A DNA stretch of 64,000 bases from Saccharopolyspora sp. NFXS83. Lineage in GTDB: Bacteria; Actinomycetota; Actinomycetes; Mycobacteriales; Pseudonocardiaceae. How positions within the stretch are numbered: the first letter of the stretch is position 1; the number at the start of each line of letters is the position of its first letter. The notes below the pieces were generated by a model. The model was not told where the DNA came from. It saw only the letters and a list, made by a program, of their open reading frames with translations, and did no database searches. Made by a program: the position numbers and the translations under genes. Of the stretch, positions 30,096 through 39,556 are shown piece by piece. The DNA is taken from NCBI RefSeq assembly GCF_026241095.1, contig NZ_JAPFGB010000006.1, positions 248,001 to 312,000 of the forward strand, given 5' to 3'.

Positions 30096-30854
30096 ATGGT
30101 GATCAGGAAACGGGACCCGGCGCGGACGCTGGCACTGCTGTGGCGCGCCCCGGAGCACCGTTCCCGCAAACCGGGCCTCGGCGCGGACGAGATCGTGCGG
30201 GCCGGCATCGCGCTCGCCGACGCGGAAGGGCTCGCCGCGCTGTCCATGCGCGGCGTCGCCGAACGGCTCGGCGCCGGGACGATGTCGCTCTACACCTACG
30301 TGCCCGGCAAGGACGACCTGATCGACGTCATGCTCGACACCGTCTACGGCGAGACCGAGGCGCCCGGCCCCGAGCTCACCGGCTGGCGGGACCGGCTCGA
30401 ACACGTGGCGCGGCAGAACTGGGAACTGCACCGCAGGCACCCGTGGACGCTGGAGATCGCGACCGCCCGGCCGGTGCTCGGCCCGCAGGAGACCGCCAAG
30501 TACGAACGCGAGCTGCGGACCGTCGACGGCATCGGCCTCACCGAGGTCGAGATGGACTCCGTGCTGAGCCTGGTGCTCGGGCACACGCGCACTGCCGCGC
30601 GCGGAGCCGTGGAGGCCGCCGACGCCGAACGCCGCACCGGGCTCAGCGACGAGCAATGGTGGCAGGCGCACGCGCCGCTGCTGGATCGGTTGATCGACCC
30701 GGAGCACTTCCCCACCGCGGCGAAGGTGGGCACCGCGGCGGGTTCGGCGCACGGCGCGGCGACGAACGCGGCGCACCACTTCGAGTTCGGACTGGCCCGC
30801 GTACTGGACGGCGTGGAAGTGCTCATCCGCTCCCGCGAGCGGTCCGGGAGCTGA
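30096..30854 (+). CDS. TetR-family regulator with TetR_C domain
   Basis: A 252-residue regulator. The helix-turn-helix is LSMRGVAERLGAGTMSLYTYVPGKDDL (about residues 50-75), followed by the longer C-terminal domain seen in the tetracycline-repressor subgroup (ELHRRHPWTLEIATARPVLGP). The ATG at 30096 has AGGAG upstream. No efflux gene is adjacent, so its target is unclear. Confidence 0.87.
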   Translation: MVIRKRDPARTLALLWRAPEHRSRKPGLGADEIVRAGIALADAEGLAALSMRGVAERLGAGTMSLYTYVPGKDDLIDVMLDTVYGETEAPGPELTGWRDRLEHVARQNWELHRRHPWTLEIATARPVLGPQETAKYERELRTVDGIGLTEVEMDSVLSLVLGHTRTAARGAVEAADAERRTGLSDEQWWQAHAPLLDRLIDPEHFPTAAKVGTAAGSAHGAATNAAHHFEFGLARVLDGVEVLIRSRERSGS

Positions 30855-31555
30855 CGAGACGCCCGCTCACGCCGTTGTGGGCGGGACGTCCCACCGGGAG
30901 GGAACCACATCGCCGGGCGTCGATCCACGGTTCACGATCGCTGCAGGGGTTCCCTCCGCGAACCGGGCGGAGCGAGATCCGGACGCACCGGTCACCGCCA
31001 CCGCGCCGCGATCAGCGATTGCTCCGCGCTTCGGCGCCGGCGGTTGTGGCCGTAGGCCGGAGGGGAGTGCGACCCCAGGCACTCCGGCACCGTCAGCGAT
31101 CCACAGGCGCGGCTGCCGCTCCACTTCCGGCCACGAGGCGCCTTCAGCACCCGGAATCCTCTTCATCTCGAAGAGGACTCCGGCGACCACGCCGTCCAGC
31201 CGGGTCCGATCCTTCGCTTCCTCGATGCGATCGGCCCCGTCCACCACGATCGCCCGCTGCGCTGCGGGCATCTCGTCGATCGCCCTCGACGATCCCCGCC
31301 ACCGCCCGATTCCCGATCTTGGCTTGCGGGGCGAGCACGGAGGTCGTTCCCTGCGCAGCGGCAGGCGTGCGGGCGGGAAACCGGTTCGCCGCCCCGAGCG
31401 GCGGTCCTGCCCGCGCGGACAGCGGTCGTGCACGACGCCTCCTCATCATGTCCCGGACGGACGGCGAAGCCCGTCGCGCCTCGCGGACGGCATGGGATCT
31501 GAGGAGATCCACGAAGGGACGAGCGGGCCCAGCAGAGGGCGACCAGGACAGGCCG
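30855..31555. other. 701-bp region without an intact gene
   Basis: Neither strand has a frame with convincing codon use across the whole stretch. A GGGACGTCCC palindrome lies at 30883-30892 just after the TetR stop. The minus strand between about 31449 and 30867 carries the broken remnant described separately. Confidence 0.5.
30867..31449 (-). pseudogene. Frameshifted remnant with a GNRAV motif
   Basis: From the ATG pair at 31449/31446 one frame reads a short low-complexity leader and LAPQAKIGNRAVAGIVEGD, like the LQRxxGNRAV segment found near the N terminus of actinobacterial eCIS-type cargo proteins. The match then continues better in the next frame (AIDEMPAAQRAIVVDGADRI, then GVVAGVLFEMKRIPG) to the stop at 30867. 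This looks like a decayed gene with one frameshift. Sequence identity is too weak to name the domain. Confidence 0.3.
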
Positions 31556-32593
31556 TCAACGCCCGGTCCTGGTGCCGACGACGTCAGGCACCGGGTTGGA
31601 CCCGGTGATCAGCAGTTCCTCCGGCGCGCGCCGCGGCGTCGGGGGCACCGGCGTGCCGTAGCCGATCCGCAGCACCGCCTGCGGTTCCAGCGTGCCGCCG
31701 AGCATCGCGCGCAGTTCGGCGCGCGTCTCCCGCACTTCGATCACCTGCGACAGCATCGACGAGGACAGCCCGAGCGAGGTCGCGGTGAGCAGCAACCGCT
31801 GCAACGCCTCCCCCGCCTCCAAGTCGGCCTGCCTGCCCTGGCTGTAGGTGCACAGCACGAAGGTCAGCGGATCGTCCTCGAAGTCCTTGCCCGGCACCCG
31901 CGGACGTTCCCGGCCACCGGAGTAGTCCCGCAGCACCCACTCGTCCTGCGCTTCCCGCGTCGGCCCCGCCGACGACGCCTGCACGCCCTCCGGGGCGCCC
32001 TCGCGCAGCCCGGTCCAGGCCGCCAACTCCGCGCGGAACGGTTCGCTGCGCAGCTGCTCGTCGTGCGCCCTGCGGACCATGCCGAGCAGCTCCGCGCGTT
32101 GCGCGCGTTCGATGACGTGCAGCCAGGCGTGCTCCACGGACACCGAGCCGCACAGCGCGTTGCGGTGCACCTTCGGGACCGGGGTGGGCAGGAAGGGCCG
32201 CCGGTTGGTGCGGCGGGTGGTGATGGCGCGCAGCAGCTCGGACTGCTCGGTGCCCACCCGCGTCGAACCGCCGCGGCGCACCTCGGCCAGCAGCGTCGGC
32301 TCGTGCACGCGCGGCAGCAAGGTCACCAGCGGTCGCAGACCGACGTGTTCCAGCGCCAGCCGCAGGTTGAACAGCGCGGCACCGCAGCCGAGCCGCAGCT
32401 CGCGGTCCTGCGGGTCGGTACCGGGCATCCGCCTCGACGGATCCGCGTGCAGCTCGATCACGTCGGGCGTCAACCGGAAGCGCCAGGGCTGCCGGTTGTG
32501 CAAGGATGGCGCGCGCCCCGCCAGCCGCACCACCTGTTCGACCTGCTCCGGCGCCAGCTCCAGCGCCGCCGGGAAACCCGACACGCCCTCCAT
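31556..32593 (-). CDS. Acg-family nitroreductase
   Basis: A 345-residue protein of the Acg (Rv2032-like) branch of the nitroreductase fold: APSLHNRQPWRF near residue 29, TTRRTNRRPF near 126, and a C-terminal SLGLSSSMLSQVIEV with APEELLI at the end. In mycobacteria Acg proteins belong to the DosR dormancy regulon and are thought to bind rather than turn over FMN. The ATG at 32593 follows GGGACGAG. A DosR-like box lies at 32675-32687, about 85 bases upstream, supporting hypoxia or NO control. Confidence 0.85.
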   Translation of the reverse strand: MEGVSGFPAALELAPEQVEQVVRLAGRAPSLHNRQPWRFRLTPDVIELHADPSRRMPGTDPQDRELRLGCGAALFNLRLALEHVGLRPLVTLLPRVHEPTLLAEVRRGGSTRVGTEQSELLRAITTRRTNRRPFLPTPVPKVHRNALCGSVSVEHAWLHVIERAQRAELLGMVRRAHDEQLRSEPFRAELAAWTGLREGAPEGVQASSAGPTREAQDEWVLRDYSGGRERPRVPGKDFEDDPLTFVLCTYSQGRQADLEAGEALQRLLLTATSLGLSSSMLSQVIEVRETRAELRAMLGGTLEPQAVLRIGYGTPVPPTPRRAPEELLITGSNPVPDVVGTRTGR

Positions 32594-32674
32594 GATCTCG
32601 TCCCTTCGTGACCTGGCGCAGTTGCCGACCTGCCCCGCGATCCACGATGCAGGGCCGGGCGGGGCGGCTGACAT

Positions 32675-32687
32675 GGGCCAAAGTCCC
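32675..32687 (-). promoter_or_regulatory. DosR/DevR-like box upstream of the Acg nitroreductase
   Basis: Read on the minus strand the bases are GGGACTTTGGCCC, matching the core of the dormancy-regulon motif (GGGACTTTNGNCCC-like). It is centred about 88 bases before the ATG of a gene whose homologues are DosR targets. No dosR/dosS gene is in the window. Confidence 0.6.
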
Positions 32688-32721
32688 GCATCGGGCGCGC
32701 CGGCCGGGATGGAAGACCGGG

Positions 32722-32916
32722 TCAGGCGGGTTGCGGCAGCCGCCTGCCGATGGCGGCGAACCTGGCCGACGTGGCCTGGTAGCAGGGGCGGCAGACCTCG
32801 CCGGTCGAGGTCATCGTGAGCTGCGGGCTCAGCAGCCGCAGCCCGTGCTCCGGCGTCTCCTGGCAGATCCCGTGGTGCCCGGCTTGGCGGCACAGGCAGG
32901 TGCACAACGCGTCCAT
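32722..32916 (-). CDS. Small cysteine-rich protein (DUF6372-like)
   Basis: A 64-residue protein with MDALCTCLCRQAGHHGIC at the start and EVCRPCYQATSARF near the end: Cys-x-Cys, His-His-x-x-Cys and Cys-x-x-Cys groupings that suggest a zinc site. GGAGG is four bases before the ATG at 32916; a second ATG at 32919 is possible. It lies upstream of the nitroreductase on the same strand. Similar short Cys proteins occur in many actinomycetes; the function is unknown. Confidence 0.6.
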   Translation of the reverse strand: MDALCTCLCRQAGHHGICQETPEHGLRLLSPQLTMTSTGEVCRPCYQATSARFAAIGRRLPQPA

Positions 32917-33117
32917 CATTCCTCCAACGGGGAGTTCGGTTCCCGGATCCCGCACCGCGACGTCCGCATCGTGGTCCACAGTGGACATGCATCCGCACCG
33001 CGGGAAGACCGCCGCACGCCGTCCTGCCAACGAGATCGGGCGCCGCGGGCGGGCGCGGATTCCGCCGCGTCCGCCCGCGATCCCGCCCGGTCGCTCACCG
33101 GGTCCAGGAACGGCGCC

Positions 33118-34899
33118 TCAATCCTTGATCGTGCACAGCGCGGCGCCCTGCGACACGGAGTCGCCCGGTGCCGCGGTGAGGCCGGTGACCGTGCCGGCCT
33201 TGTGCGCGGTCACCGGGTTCTCCATCTTCATCGCCTCCAGCACCCCGATGAGGTCGCCGCTGGCGACCTGCTGGCCCTCCTCCACGGCGAGCTTGATCAG
33301 GGTGCCCTGCATCGGCGCCGTCACCGCGTCACCGGAGACGGCTGCGCCCGCGCCGCCGGACGCCCGCTTGCGCGGCTTCTTCTTCGCCGCACCAGCGGCC
33401 GGGGCGGCACCCGCGCCCAGTTCCGCGGGCAGCGAGACCTCCACCCGGCGGCCGTCGACCTCGACCACGACCGTCTGCCGCGGCGCGGTCTCCTCCTCCG
33501 GTGGGACCGAGTCGGCGAACGGGGCCAGCTGGTTGTCGAACTCGGTCTCGATCCACCGCGTGTGCACGGTGAACGACTCCGCACCGGAGTCGGCGACGTA
33601 GGCCGGGTCCCGCAGCACGGCGCGGTGGAACGGCAGCACGGTGGCGATGCCCTCGACCTGCATCTCCTCCAGGACCCGGCGGGACCGGGCGATGGCCTGG
33701 GCGCGGTCGGCGCCGGTCACGATGACCTTGGCCAGCAGCGAGTCGAACTGCCCGCCGATGACGCTGCCCGACTCCACGCCGGCGTCGACGCGCACGCCGG
33801 GACCGGCCGGGGCGACGAACTTCGTCACCGTGCCCGGCGCGGGCAGGAAGTTGCGGCCCGGGTCCTCGCCGTTGATGCGGAACTCGATGGAGTGGCCGAC
33901 CGGGGTCGGGTCCTCGGTGAGGTGCAGGTGCTCACCGGCGGCGATGCGGAACTGCTCGGCGACCAGGTCCAGTCCGGTGGTCTCCTCGGAGACGGGGTGC
34001 TCGACCTGCAGCCGGGTGTTGACCTCCAGGAACGAGATCGTGCCGTCGGCACCGACGAGGAACTCGACCGTCCCAGCACCGTGGTACCCGGCCTGCGAGC
34101 AGATGTCGCGGGCGGCCGAGTGGATCTGCGCGCGCTGCGCCTCGCTGAGGAACGGCGCGGGCGCCTCCTCCACCAGCTTCTGGTGCCTGCGCTGCAACGA
34201 GCAGTCGCGGGTGCCGACCACGATCACCTTGCCGTGCTGGTCGGCCAGCACCTGGGCCTCCACGTGGCGGGGCCGGTCCAGGTAGCGCTCCACGAAGCAC
34301 TCGCCGCGACCGAAGGCCGACACGGCCTCGCGCACCGCGGAGTCGAACAGCTCCGGGATCTCCTCGATCGTGCGGGCCACCTTGAGCCCGCGGCCACCAC
34401 CGCCGAACGCGGCCTTGATGGCCACCGGCAGCCCGTGCTCCTGCGCGAACGAGACGATCTCGTCGGCGTCGGCGACCGGGTCCTTGGTGCCGGGCACCAG
34501 CGGGGCACCCGCCGCGAGCGCGATGCGCCGTGCGGTGACCTTGTCGCCGAGGTCGCGGATCGCCTGCGGCGTCGGGCCGATCCACACCAGGCCCGCGTCC
34601 AGCACGGCCTGCGCGAAATCGGCGTTCTCGGACAGGAACCCGTACCCCGGGTGCACCGCGTCGGCCCCGGCGCGCACCGCGGCCGAGATCACCTTCTCGA
34701 AGTCCAGGTAGGACTCGCCCGCGGTGGCGCCGCCCAGCGCGAACGCCTCGTCCGCGAGCCGCACGAACACCGCGTCGGCGTCCGGTTCCGCGTAGACGGC
34801 CACCGAGGCGATGCCGGCGTCACGGCACGCCCGCACCACTCGGACCGCGATCTCGCCGCGGTTGGCCATCAGAACCTTCTTCAACCCCATGGTGTTCAC
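33118..34899 (-). CDS. accA3: Acyl-CoA carboxylase alpha subunit (biotin carboxylase + BCCP)
   Basis: A 593-residue alpha chain very like mycobacterial AccA3. Domains in order: biotin carboxylase N-lobe ([19 protein letters not shown]), ATP-grasp with [10 protein letters not shown] near residue 175 and [16 protein letters not shown] near 292, a C-terminal lobe, then the biotinyl domain with the lysine of EAMKMENPV near 560. It carboxylates biotin for the beta subunit. Start is GTG 34899 or ATG 34890. It lies in one transcript direction after accD and accE; propionyl-CoA from steroid breakdown is a plausible substrate. Confidence 0.93.
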   Translation of the reverse strand: MNTMGLKKVLMANRGEIAVRVVRACRDAGIASVAVYAEPDADAVFVRLADEAFALGGATAGESYLDFEKVISAAVRAGADAVHPGYGFLSENADFAQAVLDAGLVWIGPTPQAIRDLGDKVTARRIALAAGAPLVPGTKDPVADADEIVSFAQEHGLPVAIKAAFGGGGRGLKVARTIEEIPELFDSAVREAVSAFGRGECFVERYLDRPRHVEAQVLADQHGKVIVVGTRDCSLQRRHQKLVEEAPAPFLSEAQRAQIHSAARDICSQAGYHGAGTVEFLVGADGTISFLEVNTRLQVEHPVSEETTGLDLVAEQFRIAAGEHLHLTEDPTPVGHSIEFRINGEDPGRNFLPAPGTVTKFVAPAGPGVRVDAGVESGSVIGGQFDSLLAKVIVTGADRAQAIARSRRVLEEMQVEGIATVLPFHRAVLRDPAYVADSGAESFTVHTRWIETEFDNQLAPFADSVPPEEETAPRQTVVVEVDGRRVEVSLPAELGAGAAPAAGAAKKKPRKRASGGAGAAVSGDAVTAPMQGTLIKLAVEEGQQVASGDLIGVLEAMKMENPVTAHKAGTVTGLTAAPGDSVSQGAALCTIKD

Positions 34900-35002
34900 A
34901 CCATCCCTGTCCGCAGTGGTCTTGTCTCGGCGGATCCCGCTCCGGGGGATCGCCTGGTCGGTACGCGGACGCCGCGCGCGGCGACGTCCGGGTCGGCCCG
35001 CA

Positions 35003-35299
35003 TCAGCGCGGCCGGGTGGAGTAGCGCCACGCGCCCCTGCCGGGACTCGGCGACGCCTGCGCCGGACCGTGCCGCAGCCGGTCCCCGCGGGAGGCCCAGT
35101 ACGACACCGGGGCCTCCGGCTCGGCCGCCCCGCCGCTCGCGCTGAGCGCGGTGAGCGTCGCGGTCAGCGCGGCGATCTCGGTGTCGGTGGGCTTGCCCTG
35201 CACGATGCGCAGCACCGGCCGCCGGTCCGAACCGGTGCCGTCGTCCTCGCCGGGCACCACGCTGAGCTCCGGTGGAGCGCCCTGCTCTGAGCTGCTCAT
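35003..35299 (-). CDS. accE: Acyl-CoA carboxylase epsilon subunit
   Basis: A 98-residue AccE-type subunit. The family core is [20 protein letters not shown] followed by an Ala/Ser-rich linker and the terminal [12 protein letters not shown]...WRYSTRPR block. It stimulates the alpha-beta complex in actinomycetes. The ATG at 35299 has AAGGAG upstream and lies nine bases after the accD stop. Confidence 0.88.
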   Translation of the reverse strand: MSSSEQGAPPELSVVPGEDDGTGSDRRPVLRIVQGKPTDTEIAALTATLTALSASGGAAEPEAPVSYWASRGDRLRHGPAQASPSPGRGAWRYSTRPR

Positions 35300-35308
35300 T
35301 ACGGCTCC

Positions 35309-36946
35309 TTACAGCGGGATGTTGCCGTGCTTCTTGGCGGGCAGGGATTCGCGCTTGTCCGCCAGCATCCGCAGCGAACGGGCCAGGTAGCCGCGCGTGT
35401 GCGACGGCGGGATGACCGAGTCGACGTAACCGCGCTCCGCGGCGACGTAGGGGTTGCAGAGGGTGTCCTCGTACTCCTGCTGCAGCTGCGCGCGCAGCGC
35501 CTCGACGTCCTCGCCGTTCTCGGCGGCATCGGCGAGCCTGCGCCGGTACAGGATGTTCGCGGCGCCCTGCGCGCCCATCACCGCGATCTGCGCGGTCGGC
35601 CACGCCAGGTTGATGTCGGCGCCCAGGTGCTTGGACCCCATCACGTCGTAGGCACCGCCGTAGGCCTTCCGGATGATCACCGTGACCAGCGGGACGGTGG
35701 CCTCCGCGTAGGCGTAGAGCAGCTTCGCGCCGCGCCGGATGATGCCGTTCCACTCCTGGTCGGTGCCGGGCAGGAAGCCGGGCACGTCCACGAAGGTCAG
35801 CACCGGGATGTTGAACGCGTCGCAGGTGCGCACGAACCGCGCGGCCTTCTCGCTGGCGTCGATGTCGAGGGTGCCCGCCATCTGGGTGGGCTGGTTGGCG
35901 ACCACGCCGACGCTCCGGCCCTCGACCCGGCCGTAGCCGACCACGATGTTCGGCGCGAACAGCGCGGAGACCTCCAGGAACTCACCTTCGTCGAGGACCT
36001 TGGCGAGGACTTCCTTCACGTCGTAGGGCTGGTTCGGCGAGTCCGGCACCAGGGTGTCGAGTTCGAGGTCGGACTCCCCGACGTTGTCCGCGATGGAACC
36101 GGCCTCGGCTTCCGCGTCGAACGCGGGCGCCTCGGAGAGGTTGTTCGACGGCAGGAACGAGAGCAGTTCCTTGACGTAGTCGACCGCGTCCTGCTCGTCG
36201 GAGGCCAGGTAGTGCGCGTTGCCGGAGCGAGAGTTGTGGGTGCGAGCACCGCCGAGGTCCTCGAACGTCACCTCCTCGCCGGTCACCGTCTTGATCACGT
36301 CCGGGCCGGTGATGAACATGTGCGAGGTCTGGTCGACCATCACCGTGAAGTCGGTGATGGCGGGCGAGTACACCGCGCCGCCCGCGCACGGGCCGACGAC
36401 CAGCGAGATCTGCGGGATCACGCCGGAGGCGTGGGTGTTGCGCTTGAAGATCTCCGCGTACAGGCCGAGCGCGGCCACGCCCTCCTGGATGCGGGCGCCC
36501 CCGGAGTCGTTGATGCCGACCAGCGGGCAGCCGATCTTGAGCGCCAGGTCCATCACCTTGACGATCTTCTCGCCGAAGACCTCGCCCAGCGAGCCGCCGA
36601 ACACGGTGAAGTCCTGGGAGAACACGCAGATCTTGCGGCCGTCGACCGTGCCGTACCCGGTGACCACGCCGTCGCCGTAGGGGCGGTCGGCGTCGAGGCC
36701 GAAGTTCGTCGAGCGGTGCCGGGCGTGCTCGTCGAGCTCCACGAACGAGCCCTCGTCGAGCAGCAGGTCGATGCGCTCGCGGGCGGTCAGCTTGCCCTTG
36801 GCGTGCTGGCGCTCGATCGCGCGGTCGGAACCCGCGTGCACCGCCTCGTGGTTGCGCCGGTACAGATCCGCCAGCCGACCGGCCGTCGTGTGGATGTCCG
36901 GCTCCTCCGCCGGCGGCACGCCCACCGGTTCCGTCGCGCTGCTCAT
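35309..36946 (-). CDS. accD5: Propionyl/acyl-CoA carboxylase beta subunit
   Basis: A 545-residue carboxyltransferase beta chain of the PccB/AccD5 type. N- and C-terminal crotonase-like halves are clear: [17 protein letters not shown] near 145 and [13 protein letters not shown] near 183 form the acyl-CoA oxyanion site, and [14 protein letters not shown] with [14 protein letters not shown] (about 390-440) the biotin site. The product is methylmalonyl-CoA, a precursor for polyketides and the TCA cycle. It starts the accD-accE-accA3 run at ATG 36946. Confidence 0.93.
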   Translation of the reverse strand: MSSATEPVGVPPAEEPDIHTTAGRLADLYRRNHEAVHAGSDRAIERQHAKGKLTARERIDLLLDEGSFVELDEHARHRSTNFGLDADRPYGDGVVTGYGTVDGRKICVFSQDFTVFGGSLGEVFGEKIVKVMDLALKIGCPLVGINDSGGARIQEGVAALGLYAEIFKRNTHASGVIPQISLVVGPCAGGAVYSPAITDFTVMVDQTSHMFITGPDVIKTVTGEEVTFEDLGGARTHNSRSGNAHYLASDEQDAVDYVKELLSFLPSNNLSEAPAFDAEAEAGSIADNVGESDLELDTLVPDSPNQPYDVKEVLAKVLDEGEFLEVSALFAPNIVVGYGRVEGRSVGVVANQPTQMAGTLDIDASEKAARFVRTCDAFNIPVLTFVDVPGFLPGTDQEWNGIIRRGAKLLYAYAEATVPLVTVIIRKAYGGAYDVMGSKHLGADINLAWPTAQIAVMGAQGAANILYRRRLADAAENGEDVEALRAQLQQEYEDTLCNPYVAAERGYVDSVIPPSHTRGYLARSLRMLADKRESLPAKKHGNIPL

Positions 36947-37262
36947 CGCTCCTGCGACCCCGCCATTCCTCGCTCGTGGACGACTTCCGTGGTCGTGGGC
37001 CCGCCCGTCGCGGCCTCGTCGGCGGCGAGCCCGCGATCGGGCCGCACCGCCGCGGACCGCGCCGTTGCTCGCGTCCGCACGACCGGAACCCGCCCGTCCG
37101 CGACGCCCGGGTCCCCCGCTCGGAGGCTAGTTCGAGCCCACCCGGTCAGTCAACCGAGAAGTGAGCGCGGCCTACCCTGCGCCGAACGTCGAAACACCTA
37201 GAAAACCGCCCTGCGGATCGCAAGAAGTGAACAGCGGCTAGCACGCGCTTCACAAGAAGAAC
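36947..37262. other. Spacer between accD and the tandem TetR gene
   Basis: No gene. It carries the accD promoter side (36947 onward) and, near 37227-37253, a terminator-like imperfect hairpin (GTGAACAGCG against CGCGCTTCAC) ten bases beyond the TetR stop. Confidence 0.5.
37227..37253. terminator. Imperfect hairpin after the tandem TetR gene
   Basis: GTGAA at 37227 pairs with TTCAC ending at 37253 and GCG with CGC inside, with two mismatched bases between, flanked by AAGAA on both sides. Position just 3' of a minus-strand stop supports a terminator role. Confidence 0.4.
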
Positions 37263-38435
37263 TCATGGACCGCTGCTGAACATGAGTGCCGCGCCCACCC
37301 GCCGCACCGCCTCGGGGGCGCGCACCGTCCCGGTTCGGGCCATGTCGTTGGCCAGTGTCAACGTCGCCTGCACCAGCACCCGCGCGGTGGCGGCGTCGAG
37401 CTCGGGACGGACCTCCCGCAGCAGCGACACCCACTCGGTGACGTACTCGTGCTGGGTCTGGCGCGCCCGGTGCCGTTCGTGGTCGGGAAGGTGCCCCACT
37501 TCGCCGACGAGGATGTCGATGAACCCCCCGTGGTCGAGGGCGAAGGTGATGTAGGACCACAGCAGCGCCCGCAACGTCTCCGCCGCGTCCGAGGAGCGGA
37601 CCAGCGTGCGGCCGAGGTCGATCTCCAGCCACGCCGAGCCGCGGGTGATCACCGCGTCGAGCAGTTCCTGCTTGCTGGCGAAGTGGTTGTAGACGCTGGG
37701 ACCGGCGATGCCGACCTCGGCCCCGATCTCCTCGGTGGTCACGGCCGCGTAGCCGCGTTCGGCGAACAACCGGGTCGCCGCCGACAGCAGCTGCCGCCGC
37801 CGGGACGCGCCGCCGCGTTGCAGCAGCAGCGCGTCGGCGTCGGAGTTCGCCGTCCCGCGCCCGGAGACCAGCGGCGGCAGCGCGACGATCGTGACGATCA
37901 TGTCCCGCAGCAGGGCCTCGAATTGGGCGCGCGGCAGCTCGACACGGTGGTAGGACGGGCTGGTCAGCGCGCTGAACAGGCACCAGCCGCGGAACCGGGC
38001 GTCGTCCTCGGCCAGCTCCGGGCGCCAGGCCCGCGCGAGGTCGGCGAGCCCGCCCGCGACCACCCGCAGCTGGTCCTTGAGCTCGTCGCGGTCCTCGGCG
38101 GGCAGGTGCCGGGCCTCCCGCTGCCAGAGCACGCCGAGTTCCCGGTGGTCGAGCGCCGCCGCGGCGAGTTCGCGCACCACCGCGTCGAGGTCGTCGGACT
38201 TGGCGTCGAGCACCCGCTCGAAGGGCTGCAGGTGGGTGAGCACGACCCGCCGCAGCAGCAGCTGCTTGCCCTTGAAGTGGCGGTACAGCGCCGAGGGGCC
38301 GACGCCGACGGCCTCGGCGATGTCGCTGACGCCGACCCGCGCGTAGCCCCGCTCGTAGAACAGGCGCGAGGCGGCCTCGAGGATGAGTTCCCGCCGGTTG
38401 CGCGGGCGGATCCCGCCCGGCCTCGTCTCCGCCAC
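37263..38435 (-). CDS. Tandem TetR regulator, Mce3R-like
   Basis: A 390-residue regulator holding two complete TetR units. The first HTH is VGVSDIAEAVGVGPSALYRHF near residue 33, the second VTTEEIGAEVGIAGPSVYNHF near 233, each followed by its helical domain. Such fused TetR proteins are uncommon; mycobacterial Mce3R, a repressor of mce3 and lipid genes, is the known example. The GTG at 38435 is preceded eight bases upstream by GGGAGG. It diverges from an enoyl-CoA hydratase gene, which it may control through the repeat at 38649-38672. Confidence 0.85.
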   Translation of the reverse strand: MAETRPGGIRPRNRRELILEAASRLFYERGYARVGVSDIAEAVGVGPSALYRHFKGKQLLLRRVVLTHLQPFERVLDAKSDDLDAVVRELAAAALDHRELGVLWQREARHLPAEDRDELKDQLRVVAGGLADLARAWRPELAEDDARFRGWCLFSALTSPSYHRVELPRAQFEALLRDMIVTIVALPPLVSGRGTANSDADALLLQRGGASRRRQLLSAATRLFAERGYAAVTTEEIGAEVGIAGPSVYNHFASKQELLDAVITRGSAWLEIDLGRTLVRSSDAAETLRALLWSYITFALDHGGFIDILVGEVGHLPDHERHRARQTQHEYVTEWVSLLREVRPELDAATARVLVQATLTLANDMARTGTVRAPEAVRRVGAALMFSSGP

Positions 38436-38648
38436 TGCCACGACCTCCCGGCACGTCCTCGGCCACCGCGGCGCTCGCCCCGGCGGTTCGGGCACAGGAT
38501 AGGCCGCGGTACCGGACGAACAGGTCACGCGCGGTGCAAGCCTGCTCACACGTCCGCGAACGCGGAGCCCTGCCTCACCCCGTCGGCGCGCTGGTCGCCG
38601 GACCGCGAGCGGCTCGCCCTCGATCGAGTCCTCCCCCGCGGACCGCCA

Positions 38649-38672
38649 GGTCAGTTACAGTCAGTGCTGACC
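38649..38672. promoter_or_regulatory. Inverted repeat between tandem TetR and ech genes
   Basis: GGTCAG at 38649-38654 and CTGACC at 38667-38672 face each other, with a further CAGTCAG inside. It is central in the 290-bp divergent spacer and 54 bases before the ech ATG, a position suited to repression by the neighbouring TetR protein. Confidence 0.5.
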
Positions 38673-38725
38673 GCGAACTCGCGCCCCGCCGGTCAGTTCC
38701 GCCCGAACCGCAAGGAGAACCGGCC

Positions 38726-39529
38726 ATGACGACCTCCACCGGGATCCGCAGCACCACCGACCAGGGCGTGCGCACCGTCCACCTCGCCCGACCCGAACTG
38801 CGCAACGCCATGGACGGCGCGATGTTCGCCGCCTACTACACCGCGCTCGCCGAAGCCGACGACGATCCGGCGGTCCGGGCCGTCGTCGTCACCGGCGACG
38901 GCGACTGGTTCTGCAGCGGAGCGGCCCCCGACACGCTGCACCTGCTCGCCGGGCACGACGCCCCCGACTTGGAGACCTCGCTCGGCCACCCGCCGCACCT
39001 GCCGATGACCTTGCGCAAGCCGCTGATCGCGGCGGTCAACGGCGGGGCCGCCGGGCTCGGGCTCGCGCAGGCCCTGTTCGCCGACGTGCGGTTCCTCGCC
39101 GAACAAGCCCGGCTGTCCACCGCGTTCAGCAAGCTCGGCCTCATCGGCGAGTACGGCACCGCGTGGCTGCTGCCCAGGCTCATCGGGGTGGCCTCGGCGA
39201 TGGACCTGCTGCTGTCCGCCCGCAAGGTGGAAGCGGCCGAAGCGAAGGAACTCGGCCTGGTGCAACACGTGCTGCCCCGGCACGAGGTGCTGCCCGCGGC
39301 CCAGGACTACGCCCGCCTGCTGGCGGAGAACTGCTCACCGCGCTCGATGGCGGTGATCAAGCAGCAGGTGTGGCGCGGGATGGACCTCGACGGGCCGCGG
39401 GCCGTCTCGGAATCGGTGCGGCTGATGGCCGAATCCTTGACCGCACCGGACTTCCGAGCGGCCGTGCGCGGCCTCGGGCAGCGCGGCCCGGTGGAGTTCC
39501 CCCCGTTGCCCCCGAACCGATCGGCGTGA
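38726..39529 (+). CDS. Enoyl-CoA hydratase/isomerase family protein
   Basis: A 267-residue crotonase-fold protein. The CoA-binding segment RPELRNAMDGAMF is near 22, the first oxyanion region is DGDWFCSGAAPD near 58, and AVNGGAAGLGLAQALFADVRF near 104 is the second. The usual catalytic Glu pair is only partly evident: Gly-Glu in LIGEYGTAW near 140 corresponds to one. AAGGAG precedes the ATG. It may be a hydratase or isomerase of fatty acyl- or steroid-CoA; context with an Mce3R-like regulator supports lipid metabolism. Confidence 0.83.
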   Translation: MTTSTGIRSTTDQGVRTVHLARPELRNAMDGAMFAAYYTALAEADDDPAVRAVVVTGDGDWFCSGAAPDTLHLLAGHDAPDLETSLGHPPHLPMTLRKPLIAAVNGGAAGLGLAQALFADVRFLAEQARLSTAFSKLGLIGEYGTAWLLPRLIGVASAMDLLLSARKVEAAEAKELGLVQHVLPRHEVLPAAQDYARLLAENCSPRSMAVIKQQVWRGMDLDGPRAVSESVRLMAESLTAPDFRAAVRGLGQRGPVEFPPLPPNRSA

Positions 39530-39556
39530 GCGGTCGCCCCAAGCGGCCACCGCGGA

